64,000 nt of DNA from Maribellus comscasis (lineage in GTDB: Bacteria; Bacteroidota; Bacteroidia; Bacteroidales; Prolixibacteraceae): NCBI RefSeq assembly GCF_009762775.1, contig NZ_CP046401.1, positions 6,956,001 to 7,020,000 on the forward strand, written 5' to 3'. Every line of letters starts with the position of its first letter. The stretch's first letter is position 1. Both the position numbers and the translations under genes were made by a program. Under the pieces are notes generated by a model, which searched no databases, was not told the DNA's origin, and was given only the letters and a program-made list of their open reading frames with translations. This document shows positions 46,926 through 56,116 of the stretch, in pieces.

Positions 46926-48215
46926 ATGAAAATCAAAAACTGGGCTGGTAATGTAATTGTAACACCAAATTCAATTGAATATCCTGAAACAGAAACGGAT
47001 ATTCAAAAATTGGTATTAAAAGCTGCAAATACAAGAAAAAAAATCCGGGTAATCGGTTCCGGACATTCATTTACAGAATTATGCCAAACAGCGCATTTTT
47101 TATTAAGCCTTGACAAATACCAGGGTTTGATTTCTGTGGATAAAAACAGCTATAAGGCAACGGTGAAAGCAGGAACCAAACTAAAGTTACTGGGAGAGCT
47201 TCTGTTTAAGGAAGGGCTTGCTATGCAAAACCTGGGTGATATTGACGAGCAATCCATTGCAGGGACAATTAGCACCGGAACCCATGGCACAGGAATTTCT
47301 TTTGGTACCATAAGTACCCAGGTCATTGCACTAAAATTTATCAACGGAAAAGGTGAAATTGTAAACTGTTCTTCAACACAAAACACTGAACTGTTCAGGG
47401 CTGCACAGGTTTCACTTGGCGCTTTGGGAGTCATTACCGAAGTGACATTACAATGTGTACCGGCATACAAACTTTTGCTTCAAAACCGGAAAGAATCGCT
47501 TAACGATGTATTATCCACAATAGAAGAACGAAAAAGTGAGAATCGTAATTTCGAGTATTATTGGTTTCCATACACAAATACAACCTGGACAAAATCCTCC
47601 AATATTGCGCAAGATGGAGAACCGGACAAGGATAATCTTATCAATTATCTTTTAGAACTATTGATAGAAAATTATTCTTTTAAAGCGCTTTGTGAGTTAG
47701 CCAGATATTTTCCTTCACAAAATAAAATTGTATCTAAAATCGCAGCCCAGTCTGTTCCAACACTCAATAAATTGAACTATAGTCACAGGGTTTATACCAC
47801 TATGAGACTGGTAAAATTTACTGAAATGGAATACAGTATTCCGGCCGATGCCTATGGGGATGTAATGAAGGAAATAATAAAAAAGGTAAATTCCGAAAAT
47901 TTCCCGATTCATTTTCCAATTGAGAGCCGTTGGGTCAAAGCAGATGATATTTTTATGAGCCCGGCCTACAAACGTGATTCTGCTTACATCGCCTGTCATG
48001 TTTACCATAAAAAGGACCATACCAAATATTTTGAAGCGATAGAATCTGTCTTCAAATCTTATGGTGGCCGGCCACATTGGGGAAAGGTAAATCGTTTGGA
48101 CGCTAAAACAGCTGAAAATATTTACCCTGAATTTTCCAGGTTTAATAAAATTCGCAAAGAACAGGATCCGGACGGAATATTTACGAATGCTTACCTAAAG
48201 AAAATTTTAGGTTGA
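46926..48215 (+). CDS. FAD-linked sugar-1,4-lactone oxidase family protein
   Basis: A 429-residue VAO-type flavoprotein. FAD-binding part: RVIGSGHSFTELC (about 41-53), with SIAGTISTGTHGTG (about 114-127) contacting the cofactor. The C terminus has the ALO-type substrate domain ending with RPHWGKVN (about 380-387), a motif with catalytic roles in aldonolactone and alditol oxidases. It oxidises an aldonolactone or alditol with oxygen. The next gene encodes a PLP enzyme, a recurrent pairing. Cytosolic; no signal peptide. Confidence 0.87.
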   Translation: MKIKNWAGNVIVTPNSIEYPETETDIQKLVLKAANTRKKIRVIGSGHSFTELCQTAHFLLSLDKYQGLISVDKNSYKATVKAGTKLKLLGELLFKEGLAMQNLGDIDEQSIAGTISTGTHGTGISFGTISTQVIALKFINGKGEIVNCSSTQNTELFRAAQVSLGALGVITEVTLQCVPAYKLLLQNRKESLNDVLSTIEERKSENRNFEYYWFPYTNTTWTKSSNIAQDGEPDKDNLINYLLELLIENYSFKALCELARYFPSQNKIVSKIAAQSVPTLNKLNYSHRVYTTMRLVKFTEMEYSIPADAYGDVMKEIIKKVNSENFPIHFPIESRWVKADDIFMSPAYKRDSAYIACHVYHKKDHTKYFEAIESVFKSYGGRPHWGKVNRLDAKTAENIYPEFSRFNKIRKEQDPDGIFTNAYLKKILG

Positions 48216-48247
48216 GAAAATCTTAATTGTTTAAATCAGCTTTGATA

Positions 48248-49453
48248 ATGACTAACACTGAAAAATATTTCAAAACCATAAACTCGGCTTTAAAAAATCA
48301 CCAAAGAGCGATTCCATGCTTGCTGGTTGATCTTGACAAGCTGGATAAAAACATAAAAATATTAAAATCAGACTTAAACCCCGATACAACATTTCGGGTA
48401 GTGGTTAAATCGCTACCTTCCTTTGAACTGATTTCTTATGTGATGAAGAAAATGAATACCCATAAGCTCATGGTCTTTCATCAACCATTTTTAACCGACT
48501 TATCTCTGAAACTGGATAAAAAAGCGGATATCCTGTGGGGAAAACCCATGCCTGTAAAAACAGTGCAATATTATTATGATAATCTCCCCAAACAATTGAA
48601 AAATTTTGATCCTTACAGACAAATCCAATGGTTGGCAGACACTGAATCGCGAATTGTGCAGTATATTGCCTTGGCTGAAAAACTGGGCAAACGCCTTCGT
48701 TTAAACCTTGAAATCGATGTTGGTCTTCACAGAGGAGGTTTCAGCGATTTCAAACAATTAAGACGAGGATTGGAGTTATTAAAAATCCATACCGAAAAAG
48801 TAGAGTTTAGTGGTTTTATGGGTTACGACCCTCACATTGTTAAAATACCTTCATTTATTCGCTCAAAGAAAAAATCACTGGAAATAAGCATTAAATTTTA
48901 TAAGCAGTGTAAATCAATCGTAGAAGAAGAGTTTCCGGAACTTTGGAACAAAACTTTAACATTCAACGGAGCAGGAAGTCCAACATTCAATTTTCACAGC
49001 AAAACAGTTTCACCTCTAAACGATATTGCTGCAGGTTCATGTTTGGTGATGCCAACTACATTTGATATCCCATCATTAAAAGCATACAAACCAGTTTGTT
49101 TTATAGCCACACCTGTACTCAAAAAGTTTAGCGGAACCAATTTACCTGGTTTGGAAAAATTTAAACCACTGCTAAATTTTGTATATCCCGGCAAGCGACA
49201 GTCGTTTTTTATTTACGGAGGCTATTGGAAAGCTGACTTTTACTATCCTGCAAAAATTCGTCAAAATAAAATTTTTGGTGCGTCGTCAAACCAAACGATG
49301 ATAAATGCATCAGAGACAAGCATTTTAGAGGTTGATGACTTTGTATTTTTACGCCCTCAGCAAAGCGAATTTGTTTTTCTGCAATTTGGTGAATTGCTGC
49401 TAATCAGAAACCATAAATTAAGCGGCCGCTGGACTTTGCTCAAAAATTATTGA
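48248..49453 (+). CDS. D-threonine aldolase/D-serine dehydratase-like PLP enzyme
   Basis: ATG at 48248 is chosen over a TTG at 48227. The 401-residue protein has an alanine-racemase-type barrel: PCLLVDLDKLDKNIK (about 23-37), the PLP Lys in RVVVKSLPS (about 48-56), and LEIDVGLHRGG (about 155-165). A C-terminal domain like those of D-threonine aldolase and DSD1 (zinc-dependent) follows. The gene begins 32 bases after the lactone-oxidase stop and is probably cotranscribed with it. The substrate is unknown; a D-hydroxyamino acid is the family's usual one. Confidence 0.82.
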   Translation: MTNTEKYFKTINSALKNHQRAIPCLLVDLDKLDKNIKILKSDLNPDTTFRVVVKSLPSFELISYVMKKMNTHKLMVFHQPFLTDLSLKLDKKADILWGKPMPVKTVQYYYDNLPKQLKNFDPYRQIQWLADTESRIVQYIALAEKLGKRLRLNLEIDVGLHRGGFSDFKQLRRGLELLKIHTEKVEFSGFMGYDPHIVKIPSFIRSKKKSLEISIKFYKQCKSIVEEEFPELWNKTLTFNGAGSPTFNFHSKTVSPLNDIAAGSCLVMPTTFDIPSLKAYKPVCFIATPVLKKFSGTNLPGLEKFKPLLNFVYPGKRQSFFIYGGYWKADFYYPAKIRQNKIFGASSNQTMINASETSILEVDDFVFLRPQQSEFVFLQFGELLLIRNHKLSGRWTLLKNY

Positions 49454-49637
49454 ATCCGTATTTTATAACTTGGTGTAACCTCGCAGCACAACCATTTAAT
49501 AATCAACATTTTGAAAACGAAACTAAGTATCAAAACAAATTATTTTCAACTTGTATACATTTAAAACAAACCCTTCGTATAATTTGTTGCTTGTTACAAC
49601 AGCACCCAGAATAAACGAATAAAAACAAAGGGCTTTT

Positions 49638-50051
49638 ATGAAAACTGCAGGCTACTCAGGAACACCACTGGCTAAAAAGCTGGGCATCAAAAACGGATTC
49701 AAAATAAAAATTGTTAGTGCGCCAAACAATTATTTCTCATTGTTTGCTGATCTGCCAACCGATATCAAAGAAATAAACGATACAGAAATTAAAAAAAATT
49801 TTATCCATTTTTTTGTTCGCAGTCAGTTGGAGTTAGAAAGTAGCATCGCCCAATTAAAAAAAGAGTTGGCACAAAACGGAATGCTTTGGATTTCGTGGCC
49901 TAAAAAATCGGCAAAAACCGGAAGCGACCTTGACGGGAACATTGTTCGTGAAACCGGAATTAAAAACGGATTCGTTGATATAAAAGTATGTGCAGTTAGC
50001 GAAATATGGTCGGGGCTAAAATTTGTCATCCCCCGGAATAAACGAAAATAA
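49638..50051 (+). CDS. DUF3052 family protein
   Basis: A 137-residue cytoplasmic protein that begins GYSGTPLAKKLGIKNGFKI and has the family's WISWPKKSAKTGSDLDGN block (about 93-110) and VDIKVCAVSEIWSGLKFV end. The family is widespread and often annotated as a small uncharacterised or methyltransferase-linked protein. No activity can be inferred. The next gene starts 43 bases after the stop. Confidence 0.85.
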   Translation: MKTAGYSGTPLAKKLGIKNGFKIKIVSAPNNYFSLFADLPTDIKEINDTEIKKNFIHFFVRSQLELESSIAQLKKELAQNGMLWISWPKKSAKTGSDLDGNIVRETGIKNGFVDIKVCAVSEIWSGLKFVIPRNKRK

Positions 50052-50094
50052 AATAAACCAATCATCCAAATTTACAACACTGAGATTTCAATTT

Positions 50095-50877
50095 ATGAAA
50101 AACAAAATTTTTTCCGTAATCATTACTGTCTTCATTGGTATTGAAGCGTTCGCACAAAGCGGAGAAAGCGGAGCAGCAAAGAACAAATATTATCAACTTT
50201 TTGAGGGTTCTGAAAATTCAGGTAAGTACAGAATAGAGTTGAGTTCAGACATTGATACCACCTGGAATAAATGGAACAATAGTGGATACAACTTTGGCTT
50301 CGACAAAAATATAACACCAATGTATACCAATGTAAAAGGAATATTAAGTACAAACTACATGGTTCAGGTTAGAGGAAACGAAAACGAATGGGGCAAAAAG
50401 CGGTGGGGATATCATGTTTTTGAAGGATACGCCAGGGATGATAAATCGAGAATTACGATGCTTGTTAATAAACATGTTGAAATTGACAAGCCGGTTGCAG
50501 AAATGTATTATTACGGAACGGTATACAACCATTCAGAAAGTGCATACAACTGGCTTCGAATTGGCTCTGATGTCAAACAACACTCTTTTTTGTTTAGTCG
50601 CGACAAAGCAATTTTTTACGGTTCGCTCAAACTCTCAAATGCTTTAACACTGGGAAGAATAGGCCATGATAACATTAAAGCGGAAGCCCCCGAAGGTGAT
50701 GACGAAAAAAATTCAGAAGAAAGTGCAAGACATGTAAATTATAAAGCGCTAAAAAACAGCGAAGACGGAACAATTTTTTATGATAAGGACAATAACATTG
50801 TTGTTATAAAAATTGAAGGAGAATGGAGAAAAATTGCCACTGAAGCTTTACCTCAGGGAGTTCGTTACGATTTTTAA
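50095..50877 (+). CDS. Secreted protein of unknown function
   Basis: The start at 50095 gives a signal peptide (MKNKIFSVIITVFIG, ending AFAQ); a longer frame would overlap the previous gene. The 260-residue protein is beta-rich, with many Tyr, Trp and Asn between about 25 and 190. It ends with a short SSKY-like tail domain, DGTIFYDKDNNIVVIKIEGEWRKI in two pieces (about 225-250), reminiscent of trimeric fibre stalk ends. I do not recognise the family. Confidence 0.6.
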   Translation: MKNKIFSVIITVFIGIEAFAQSGESGAAKNKYYQLFEGSENSGKYRIELSSDIDTTWNKWNNSGYNFGFDKNITPMYTNVKGILSTNYMVQVRGNENEWGKKRWGYHVFEGYARDDKSRITMLVNKHVEIDKPVAEMYYYGTVYNHSESAYNWLRIGSDVKQHSFLFSRDKAIFYGSLKLSNALTLGRIGHDNIKAEAPEGDDEKNSEESARHVNYKALKNSEDGTIFYDKDNNIVVIKIEGEWRKIATEALPQGVRYDF

Positions 50878-50922
50878 ATCAAAACGTTCAAAATCAAAAA
50901 TATTTAATTTAAAATCAGAACA

Positions 50923-51579
50923 ATGCGTATTACAGAACTCACCCTTTTAACCAACAATATTTCAGAAACAACACATTTTTATCATAAGCTGTTAAATTTT
51001 GAAATTGCAGATAAAAACACAAACGAAGTGTCGTTTAAAGCAGGAAGTACAAAATTAATTTTCAAAAAAACGGATTACGACAATCCTGTTTACCATTTTA
51101 CATTTAACATTCCGAATAACAAATATGAGGAAGCTTTCAAAATCATTGATAATTCCATTGGTGTTATCTCCTCAGTTGAAGACGGAACAAGAATTTTTGA
51201 GTTCGCCAATTGGAATGCAAAATCTTTCTATTTTTATGATAACAACAACAATATTCTTGAATGTATTGCACGTTTTGATTTGGACAACCAGATTAATCAC
51301 CCTTTTAAAAACACCGACATTCAATCCGTCAGTGAGATTGGTATTAATGTTGACGATGTTCATACTGAAGGGCAAAAAATTATAAATGAATATAATCTGG
51401 ACTATTTTCAGAAACAAAAACCCAGGGAAGATTTTGCTGTTATTGGCGACGACAACGGACTATTAATACTGGGATTAAATAATCGTATATGGTTCCCAAC
51501 AAACCAACGGGGCGAAAAACACTATACAAAAATTAAGTTTGAAGTTAACGGAAAGATTAGCGAAGTTGAGTATCCGTAA
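50923..51579 (+). CDS. VOC-family (glyoxalase-like) protein
   Basis: A 218-residue protein with two glyoxalase/VOC modules (about 1-115 and 120-200): RITELTLLTNNISETTHFYHKLL, and SVSEIGINVDDVHTEGQKI. The first includes ECIARFD, where a metal-ligand Glu is expected. Members are metalloenzymes or binding proteins for small molecules. The following GNAT gene starts within 53 bases and has its own promoter box inside the gap. Confidence 0.8.
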   Translation: MRITELTLLTNNISETTHFYHKLLNFEIADKNTNEVSFKAGSTKLIFKKTDYDNPVYHFTFNIPNNKYEEAFKIIDNSIGVISSVEDGTRIFEFANWNAKSFYFYDNNNNILECIARFDLDNQINHPFKNTDIQSVSEIGINVDDVHTEGQKIINEYNLDYFQKQKPREDFAVIGDDNGLLILGLNNRIWFPTNQRGEKHYTKIKFEVNGKISEVEYP

Positions 51580-51600
51580 CTACGAAATAAACAACTTTAA

Positions 51601-51608
51601 TACCTTTG
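51601..51608 (+). promoter_or_regulatory. -7 box ahead of the GNAT gene
   Basis: TACCTTTG followed by C, a full match to TAnnTTTG, 24 bases before the GNAT ATG. No clear -33 TTTG is present at 19 bases, since that region is the end of the VOC gene. Confidence 0.4.
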
Positions 51609-51631
51609 CAAAAAACTTTTTTTGCCTCGTT

Positions 51632-52093
51632 ATGGAAATCCAAATTCAACCGGCATTACTAAACGATCTAAAACAAATTTTGCAGCTACAAAAAGACTGT
51701 TACCAAAGCGAAGCAAAAATTTATGACAATTTTGACATTCCTCCCCTCACCCAAAGTTTGAAATCACTTGAAGAAGACTTTAACAGGCAAACCATTTTAA
51801 AAGCCGAATTGGGAGGAAAACTAGTGGCATCGGTCCGTGCATTCCGGGAAAACGGAACCTGTTTTATTGGCCGCTTAATTGTAAAAGAGGATTTTCAAAA
51901 TAGAGGAATTGGCAGAAAAATGATGAAAGCAATTGAAGCAGTATTTTCTGATTGTTACCGTTATGAACTTTTTACCGGTTTTAAAAGCGTAAAAAATCTG
52001 AATTTATACCACAAACTGGGGTACAGAGAATTTAAAAGGCACAAAGAAAATGAAAAACTTACCATTGTATTTTTTGAAAAAATAAAACGCTAA
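51632..52093 (+). CDS. GNAT family N-acetyltransferase
   Basis: The ATG at 51632 is taken as start because the GNAT fold begins right after it (MEIQIQPALLNDLKQILQLQ); upstream in-frame sequence is inside the VOC gene. The 153-residue protein has motif A, the acetyl-CoA loop VKEDFQNRGIGRKMMKAIE (about 91-109, R/Q-x-x-G-x-G/A pattern), and a C-terminal TGFKSVKNLNLYHKLGYREF block. The acceptor is unknown. Confidence 0.85.
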   Translation: MEIQIQPALLNDLKQILQLQKDCYQSEAKIYDNFDIPPLTQSLKSLEEDFNRQTILKAELGGKLVASVRAFRENGTCFIGRLIVKEDFQNRGIGRKMMKAIEAVFSDCYRYELFTGFKSVKNLNLYHKLGYREFKRHKENEKLTIVFFEKIKR

Positions 52094-52101
52094 ATAAAAA
52101 A

Positions 52102-52887
52102 CTATTTTGCTTTTAATCTTTCCAGCCATTTGTTTATACGTTCGAAATGTGAACCTTCCCAGTAAACATTACCACATCCTGTGCACTCCCAGAAGGAATC
52201 GAATATTTGAAGTGTATCCTGAGGAACTCTGCCTGTAGCTTCAGCTTTTTGAATCGCCCGCAAACTACCGTTGCAATTGGAACAACGCGAAAAAGGGCGA
52301 AACTGACTTTGAAGTTGAAACCTTTCGATTATTTCTTTTAGCTGAATTTTAGGATTGTCGCTTCGTAGCCAATACCCATGAGTAACTTTACTGTGTTTCA
52401 GCACTCCTTTGTCGCGAGTTAAAATAATTCGTTTCTCATTTACAGCAATCTCAACTATTTCATCATCTTCCAAATTATTTCTGAATAAAGAATCGAAACC
52501 AAGTAGTCGTAACTTTTTTGCGAGCTTACCAAGGTTCACATCTATAACAAATTGTGTTTTTCGAAGCGGCTCCGGCCGGAGTCGAATCACAGAAAAAATA
52601 TCAAATGTTTCAAAAACCGGGTAAACCGAAACTTTTTCATTGCCTTTTAACAAAAATTCAAATGGAACCGATTCTCCATTCACCAGAATCAAATCAATTT
52701 CAGCATGCGGAACACCAATCGCTTCCACAACATTTTTTACAGAAGGTGTTCCTGTAAATGAAAAAACAAAGCTTACTTTCTTCCGCTCTTTGGGCAAAAA
52801 ATCATTGAGTTCCTCGTAAAACCGAAATTTGGAAGATCGGATAACAGGAGCATGATCATTAACAATATTTGCCTCAACGTCCTTCAT
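52102..52887 (-). CDS. Mut7-C RNase (PIN-like) with N-terminal ubiquitin-like domain
   Basis: The start at 52887 gives 261 residues; in-frame sequence further up is not part of the fold and would fill the divergent promoter. The protein has a ThiS/ubiquitin-like domain (about 18-95; FRFYEELNDFLP to VSVYP), a PIN-like Mut7-C nuclease core (about 110-185; FVIDVNLGKLAKKLRLLGFD, then IVEIAVNEKRIILTRDKG), and a C-terminal zinc ribbon (CSNC, CTGC). It is expected to cut RNA, perhaps as a standalone or toxin-like nuclease. Targets are not known. Confidence 0.88.
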   Translation of the reverse strand: MKDVEANIVNDHAPVIRSSKFRFYEELNDFLPKERKKVSFVFSFTGTPSVKNVVEAIGVPHAEIDLILVNGESVPFEFLLKGNEKVSVYPVFETFDIFSVIRLRPEPLRKTQFVIDVNLGKLAKKLRLLGFDSLFRNNLEDDEIVEIAVNEKRIILTRDKGVLKHSKVTHGYWLRSDNPKIQLKEIIERFQLQSQFRPFSRCSNCNGSLRAIQKAEATGRVPQDTLQIFDSFWECTGCGNVYWEGSHFERINKWLERLKAK

Positions 52888-52982
52888 AAATGAATGGATT
52901 AAATTTAAAGCAATTTCACGAAAATCAAGGTTTGCCCGCCAATGTTTACTACTTTTATCTTTCTGAATCAACACTTTTAAGC

Positions 52983-53684
52983 ATGAAAAAAGTATTCACC
53001 GTTTGTATTCTTGTTTTTTGGGGAGCATTTACTATTGCTCAAAATTCTCAGTTAAAAATACTTGCCATCGGCGATTCCAACGGTGAATTTGATTTTGGCT
53101 GGGTGGCTCAGTTACAAAAAATCCGTTTAAGCGACAGGATTGTAAACACAGCCATTTCGGGGAATACAACTGGATTTGATAATTTGAACAGAAAGGAATT
53201 AAATACCCTTCGGAATGTAAATTCCTACCTGAACAAAGGAGATACTGAATTAGCTGGAATGGATGTTATTTTAATAATGCTTGGGACCAACGATTGCAAA
53301 GCGATATTTGCCGATAGTTTAAAACAAGTTCCTCTAAACATGGAAAGACTGATTTTAAAAATAAAACAACACGGTGTTTACAGGCAATACCAACCCCAAA
53401 TTTTTATCGTTTCACCTCCGCCGTTCGGCCCGCCCGAAATGCTGATAGCAAAATATAAAGGTGGCGCCAAAAGAATTAAGTATTTACAGAAGAAATTCAA
53501 AAAAACTGCCCGCAAAGAAAATTGTATTTTTATAGATATCTATTCTGAAATAAAAGACACTTTCAAAAATATTACTTCCGACGGGATTCATTTAACTCCT
53601 GAAGGACAGCGGCAAATAGCTGAAATTATCAATTTAAAAGTTGACAAGCAGATGCAAAAGAATGGATTATTTGGCGGATTTTAA
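52983..53684 (+). CDS. Secreted SGNH/GDSL-type hydrolase
   Basis: A 233-residue protein with a signal peptide (1-20, ending TIAQ). SGNH blocks: Ser in AIGDSNGEF (about 28-36), Gly in SGNTTG, Asn in LGTNDCKAI (about 98-106) and Asp/His in TSDGIHLTPEG (about 202-212). It should be a serine esterase acting on acyl groups of glycans or lipids. It is divergent from the Mut7-C gene and ends near a gene remnant-like stretch. Confidence 0.88.
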   Translation: MKKVFTVCILVFWGAFTIAQNSQLKILAIGDSNGEFDFGWVAQLQKIRLSDRIVNTAISGNTTGFDNLNRKELNTLRNVNSYLNKGDTELAGMDVILIMLGTNDCKAIFADSLKQVPLNMERLILKIKQHGVYRQYQPQIFIVSPPPFGPPEMLIAKYKGGAKRIKYLQKKFKKTARKENCIFIDIYSEIKDTFKNITSDGIHLTPEGQRQIAEIINLKVDKQMQKNGLFGGF

Positions 53685-53782
53685 TTCCATTAATAATCAC
53701 AATTTCATTCTGTGCGGAGTCTGATTTTCAGCCCAAAATACCTGTAAAAGAAATCTCTAATGAACAGGAGTCGGTCAAAATT

Positions 53783-55936
53783 TTATTTCACATTTCCCAT
53801 TTCAAACATCAATGTTCCGCCATTCATCACCTCCTCGTGAGAAATGGACAGTTTGTTGTAGGGTTTGTCGTTTAATTCTACAGATTTCACATATATATTT
53901 TCGTCTGAGAAATTCTTTGCTTCCACTGTAAAAGTTTTCCCGTTGGGTAAATTCACAATTGCTTTGGGTAATTGAGGAGCACCCAAAATATATTCGCCGC
54001 CACAAGGATTTACCGGATAAAAACCGAGATTGGTAAAAATATACCAGGCCGACATCTGACCGCAGTCGTCGTTGCCACACAGCCCGTCAATTTTATTGAT
54101 GTATTTTGTTTTTACAATTTCATGCAACAATTCCTGTGTACGCCATGGTTTGCCGGCCAAAGCGTATAAATAGGCCACATGGTGACTGGGTTCGTTCCCA
54201 TGTGCATACTGGCCAATTAAACCTGTAACATCCAAAACAAAACCGGTTCCTTCACTCGATTCTTCCATCTCAAAAAGAGAATCCAGTTTTGTGGTGAAGT
54301 TTTCTTTTCCTCCCAATAAATCAATCAAACCATCAACATCGTGTTGCACATGCCAGGTGTATTGCCAGGCGTTTCCTTCGGTGTAATCACCGCCCGACGT
54401 TCCGGCATGCGACAATGAAAAACTGTTAAAGGGTGTGCGCCAGTTCCCATCAGAATTTTTTCCTCTTGCGAGTTTTGTTTCCGGATCAATAAGATTTTTC
54501 CAGTAATTTGAACGTTCTAAAAAAAACATATAATCATCTTCTTTTCCCAGGACTTTGGCAAACTGAGCGGCGCAATAATCGTCGTAAGCCGACTCCATTG
54601 TGCGTGAAACCGATTCTTCCTTAACCACATCAAATGGATAATAGCCATATTTATCGTACACTGCCCATGAAGATTTTTGATGATCGCTTGTTAATGAAGT
54701 TTTTACCGCTTCGAACGCCCGTTCTGCATCAAAACCTTTAAATCCTTTCAGATACGCATCAACAATTACGGGCACAGCGTGATTTCCAATCATACAAAAT
54801 GTTTCTTTTCCCCAAAGTGCCCAGATGGGTAAAAATCCCTGATTATCGTATTGATGCAACATGGAATGCACAAAATCATCTACTTTTTCAGGAGCCAAAA
54901 TCGTATACAAAGGATGTGCTGCACGATAGGTATCCCACAACGAAAGTGTGGAATAAAAAGGAGCTTTGTCAACATCAGCAATATTATTGGGCTGAATAAA
55001 CAAACGATACATCGACGTATAAAACATTGTTTTTTTATCGTTGTCGCCCTGAACATCTACTCTGGCCAGCAACTCGTTCCAGCTTTGTTTCGCTTTTTCT
55101 ATCGTTGTTTCAAAATTCCAGTCGCTTTTTTCTTTTGCCAGATTTGCTTTTGCTCCTTCCACTCCGGTTGACGATAAAGCCACTTTTATCATCAGTTCCT
55201 CATCCGAACCTAAATCAAACTCAAGCACATAACGAGGTGCTTTTTCATTTTCAGAACGGTTGGGAAGCAACTCCTTTTTTATGATTGGTTTATTGAATTC
55301 AATAACATAGTAATAAGTACGGTTTAACCACACGCTGGTGTTGGAGTAACCCGTAATCATTTTATCTCCTTCGAAATTTACTTCTGCGTCCTGCACATGT
55401 GCATGCAATTGATTCTGACTTGAACACTGCGAACTCTGGAAGTCGACAAGCAGGCTGGTCTTCTCACCAGCCGGATATTTATAACGATGCAGCGCAACGT
55501 GGGGAGTCGCAGTCATTTCAGCATCAATATTAAAATCGGTTAACTGAACAGCATAGTATCCGGGGCTGGCAGTTTCGGTTTTTTTGTTGATCGTACTTTT
55601 GAATACCTCCGGTTTTTCTCCTGTAAACGGCAACATCAACAAGTCGCCCAAATCGGGGCAACCGGTTCCGTTTAGCCTGTCTTGTGTAAATCCGTTAATG
55701 GTTGAGTCGGTTGACTGATAACCGCTACAGTATTCCCATCCGCCATTTCCGGTTTCAGAGCCCACCTGAATTAATCCGAAAGGAACACAGGCCCCCGGAA
55801 AACAGTGACCGTACTCCGCTGCACCGATAAACGGATCGACATATTTTGTGTAATCAGGTTCCGGAACTGAAGTTTGCTGCGAGCAGGAAACAAAAAATAA
55901 AAACGGTATGAGAATAACAAAAGCTAATTTCATCAT
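53783..55936 (-). CDS. GH92 family alpha-1,2-mannosidase lipoprotein
   Basis: The start at 55936 gives a lipoprotein signal (MMKLAFVILIPFLFF, lipobox VSC) and 717 residues; upstream in-frame sequence is not signal-like. GH92 features: YVDPFIGAAEYGHCFPGA (about 29-46), GGWEYCSGYQ, a central RAAHPLYTILAPEKVDDF block, HGNEPSHHVAYLY (about 585-597) and CGNDDCGQMSAWYIFTNLGFYPV (in two pieces, about 622-645). The family comprises calcium-dependent exo-mannosidases of N-glycans and mannans. It would trim mannose at the surface or in the periplasm. Confidence 0.93.
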   Translation of the reverse strand: MMKLAFVILIPFLFFVSCSQQTSVPEPDYTKYVDPFIGAAEYGHCFPGACVPFGLIQVGSETGNGGWEYCSGYQSTDSTINGFTQDRLNGTGCPDLGDLLMLPFTGEKPEVFKSTINKKTETASPGYYAVQLTDFNIDAEMTATPHVALHRYKYPAGEKTSLLVDFQSSQCSSQNQLHAHVQDAEVNFEGDKMITGYSNTSVWLNRTYYYVIEFNKPIIKKELLPNRSENEKAPRYVLEFDLGSDEELMIKVALSSTGVEGAKANLAKEKSDWNFETTIEKAKQSWNELLARVDVQGDNDKKTMFYTSMYRLFIQPNNIADVDKAPFYSTLSLWDTYRAAHPLYTILAPEKVDDFVHSMLHQYDNQGFLPIWALWGKETFCMIGNHAVPVIVDAYLKGFKGFDAERAFEAVKTSLTSDHQKSSWAVYDKYGYYPFDVVKEESVSRTMESAYDDYCAAQFAKVLGKEDDYMFFLERSNYWKNLIDPETKLARGKNSDGNWRTPFNSFSLSHAGTSGGDYTEGNAWQYTWHVQHDVDGLIDLLGGKENFTTKLDSLFEMEESSEGTGFVLDVTGLIGQYAHGNEPSHHVAYLYALAGKPWRTQELLHEIVKTKYINKIDGLCGNDDCGQMSAWYIFTNLGFYPVNPCGGEYILGAPQLPKAIVNLPNGKTFTVEAKNFSDENIYVKSVELNDKPYNKLSISHEEVMNGGTLMFEMGNVK

Positions 55937-56116
55937 GTAAAGGTTATAAATTGATTTTGTAATTTTTGGCAAAAGGACAACTCCTTTTTTGCGTCGTGAA
56001 AATAGTAATAAATGGGACATCAACATGGTGCGATCCTTTTTTAACCGCAAAGCTTAAAAGTAAGTTGAGATTCCTATTCACATGCATACACAGGTACCTG
56101 CAAGTTCTTCTGTTTT

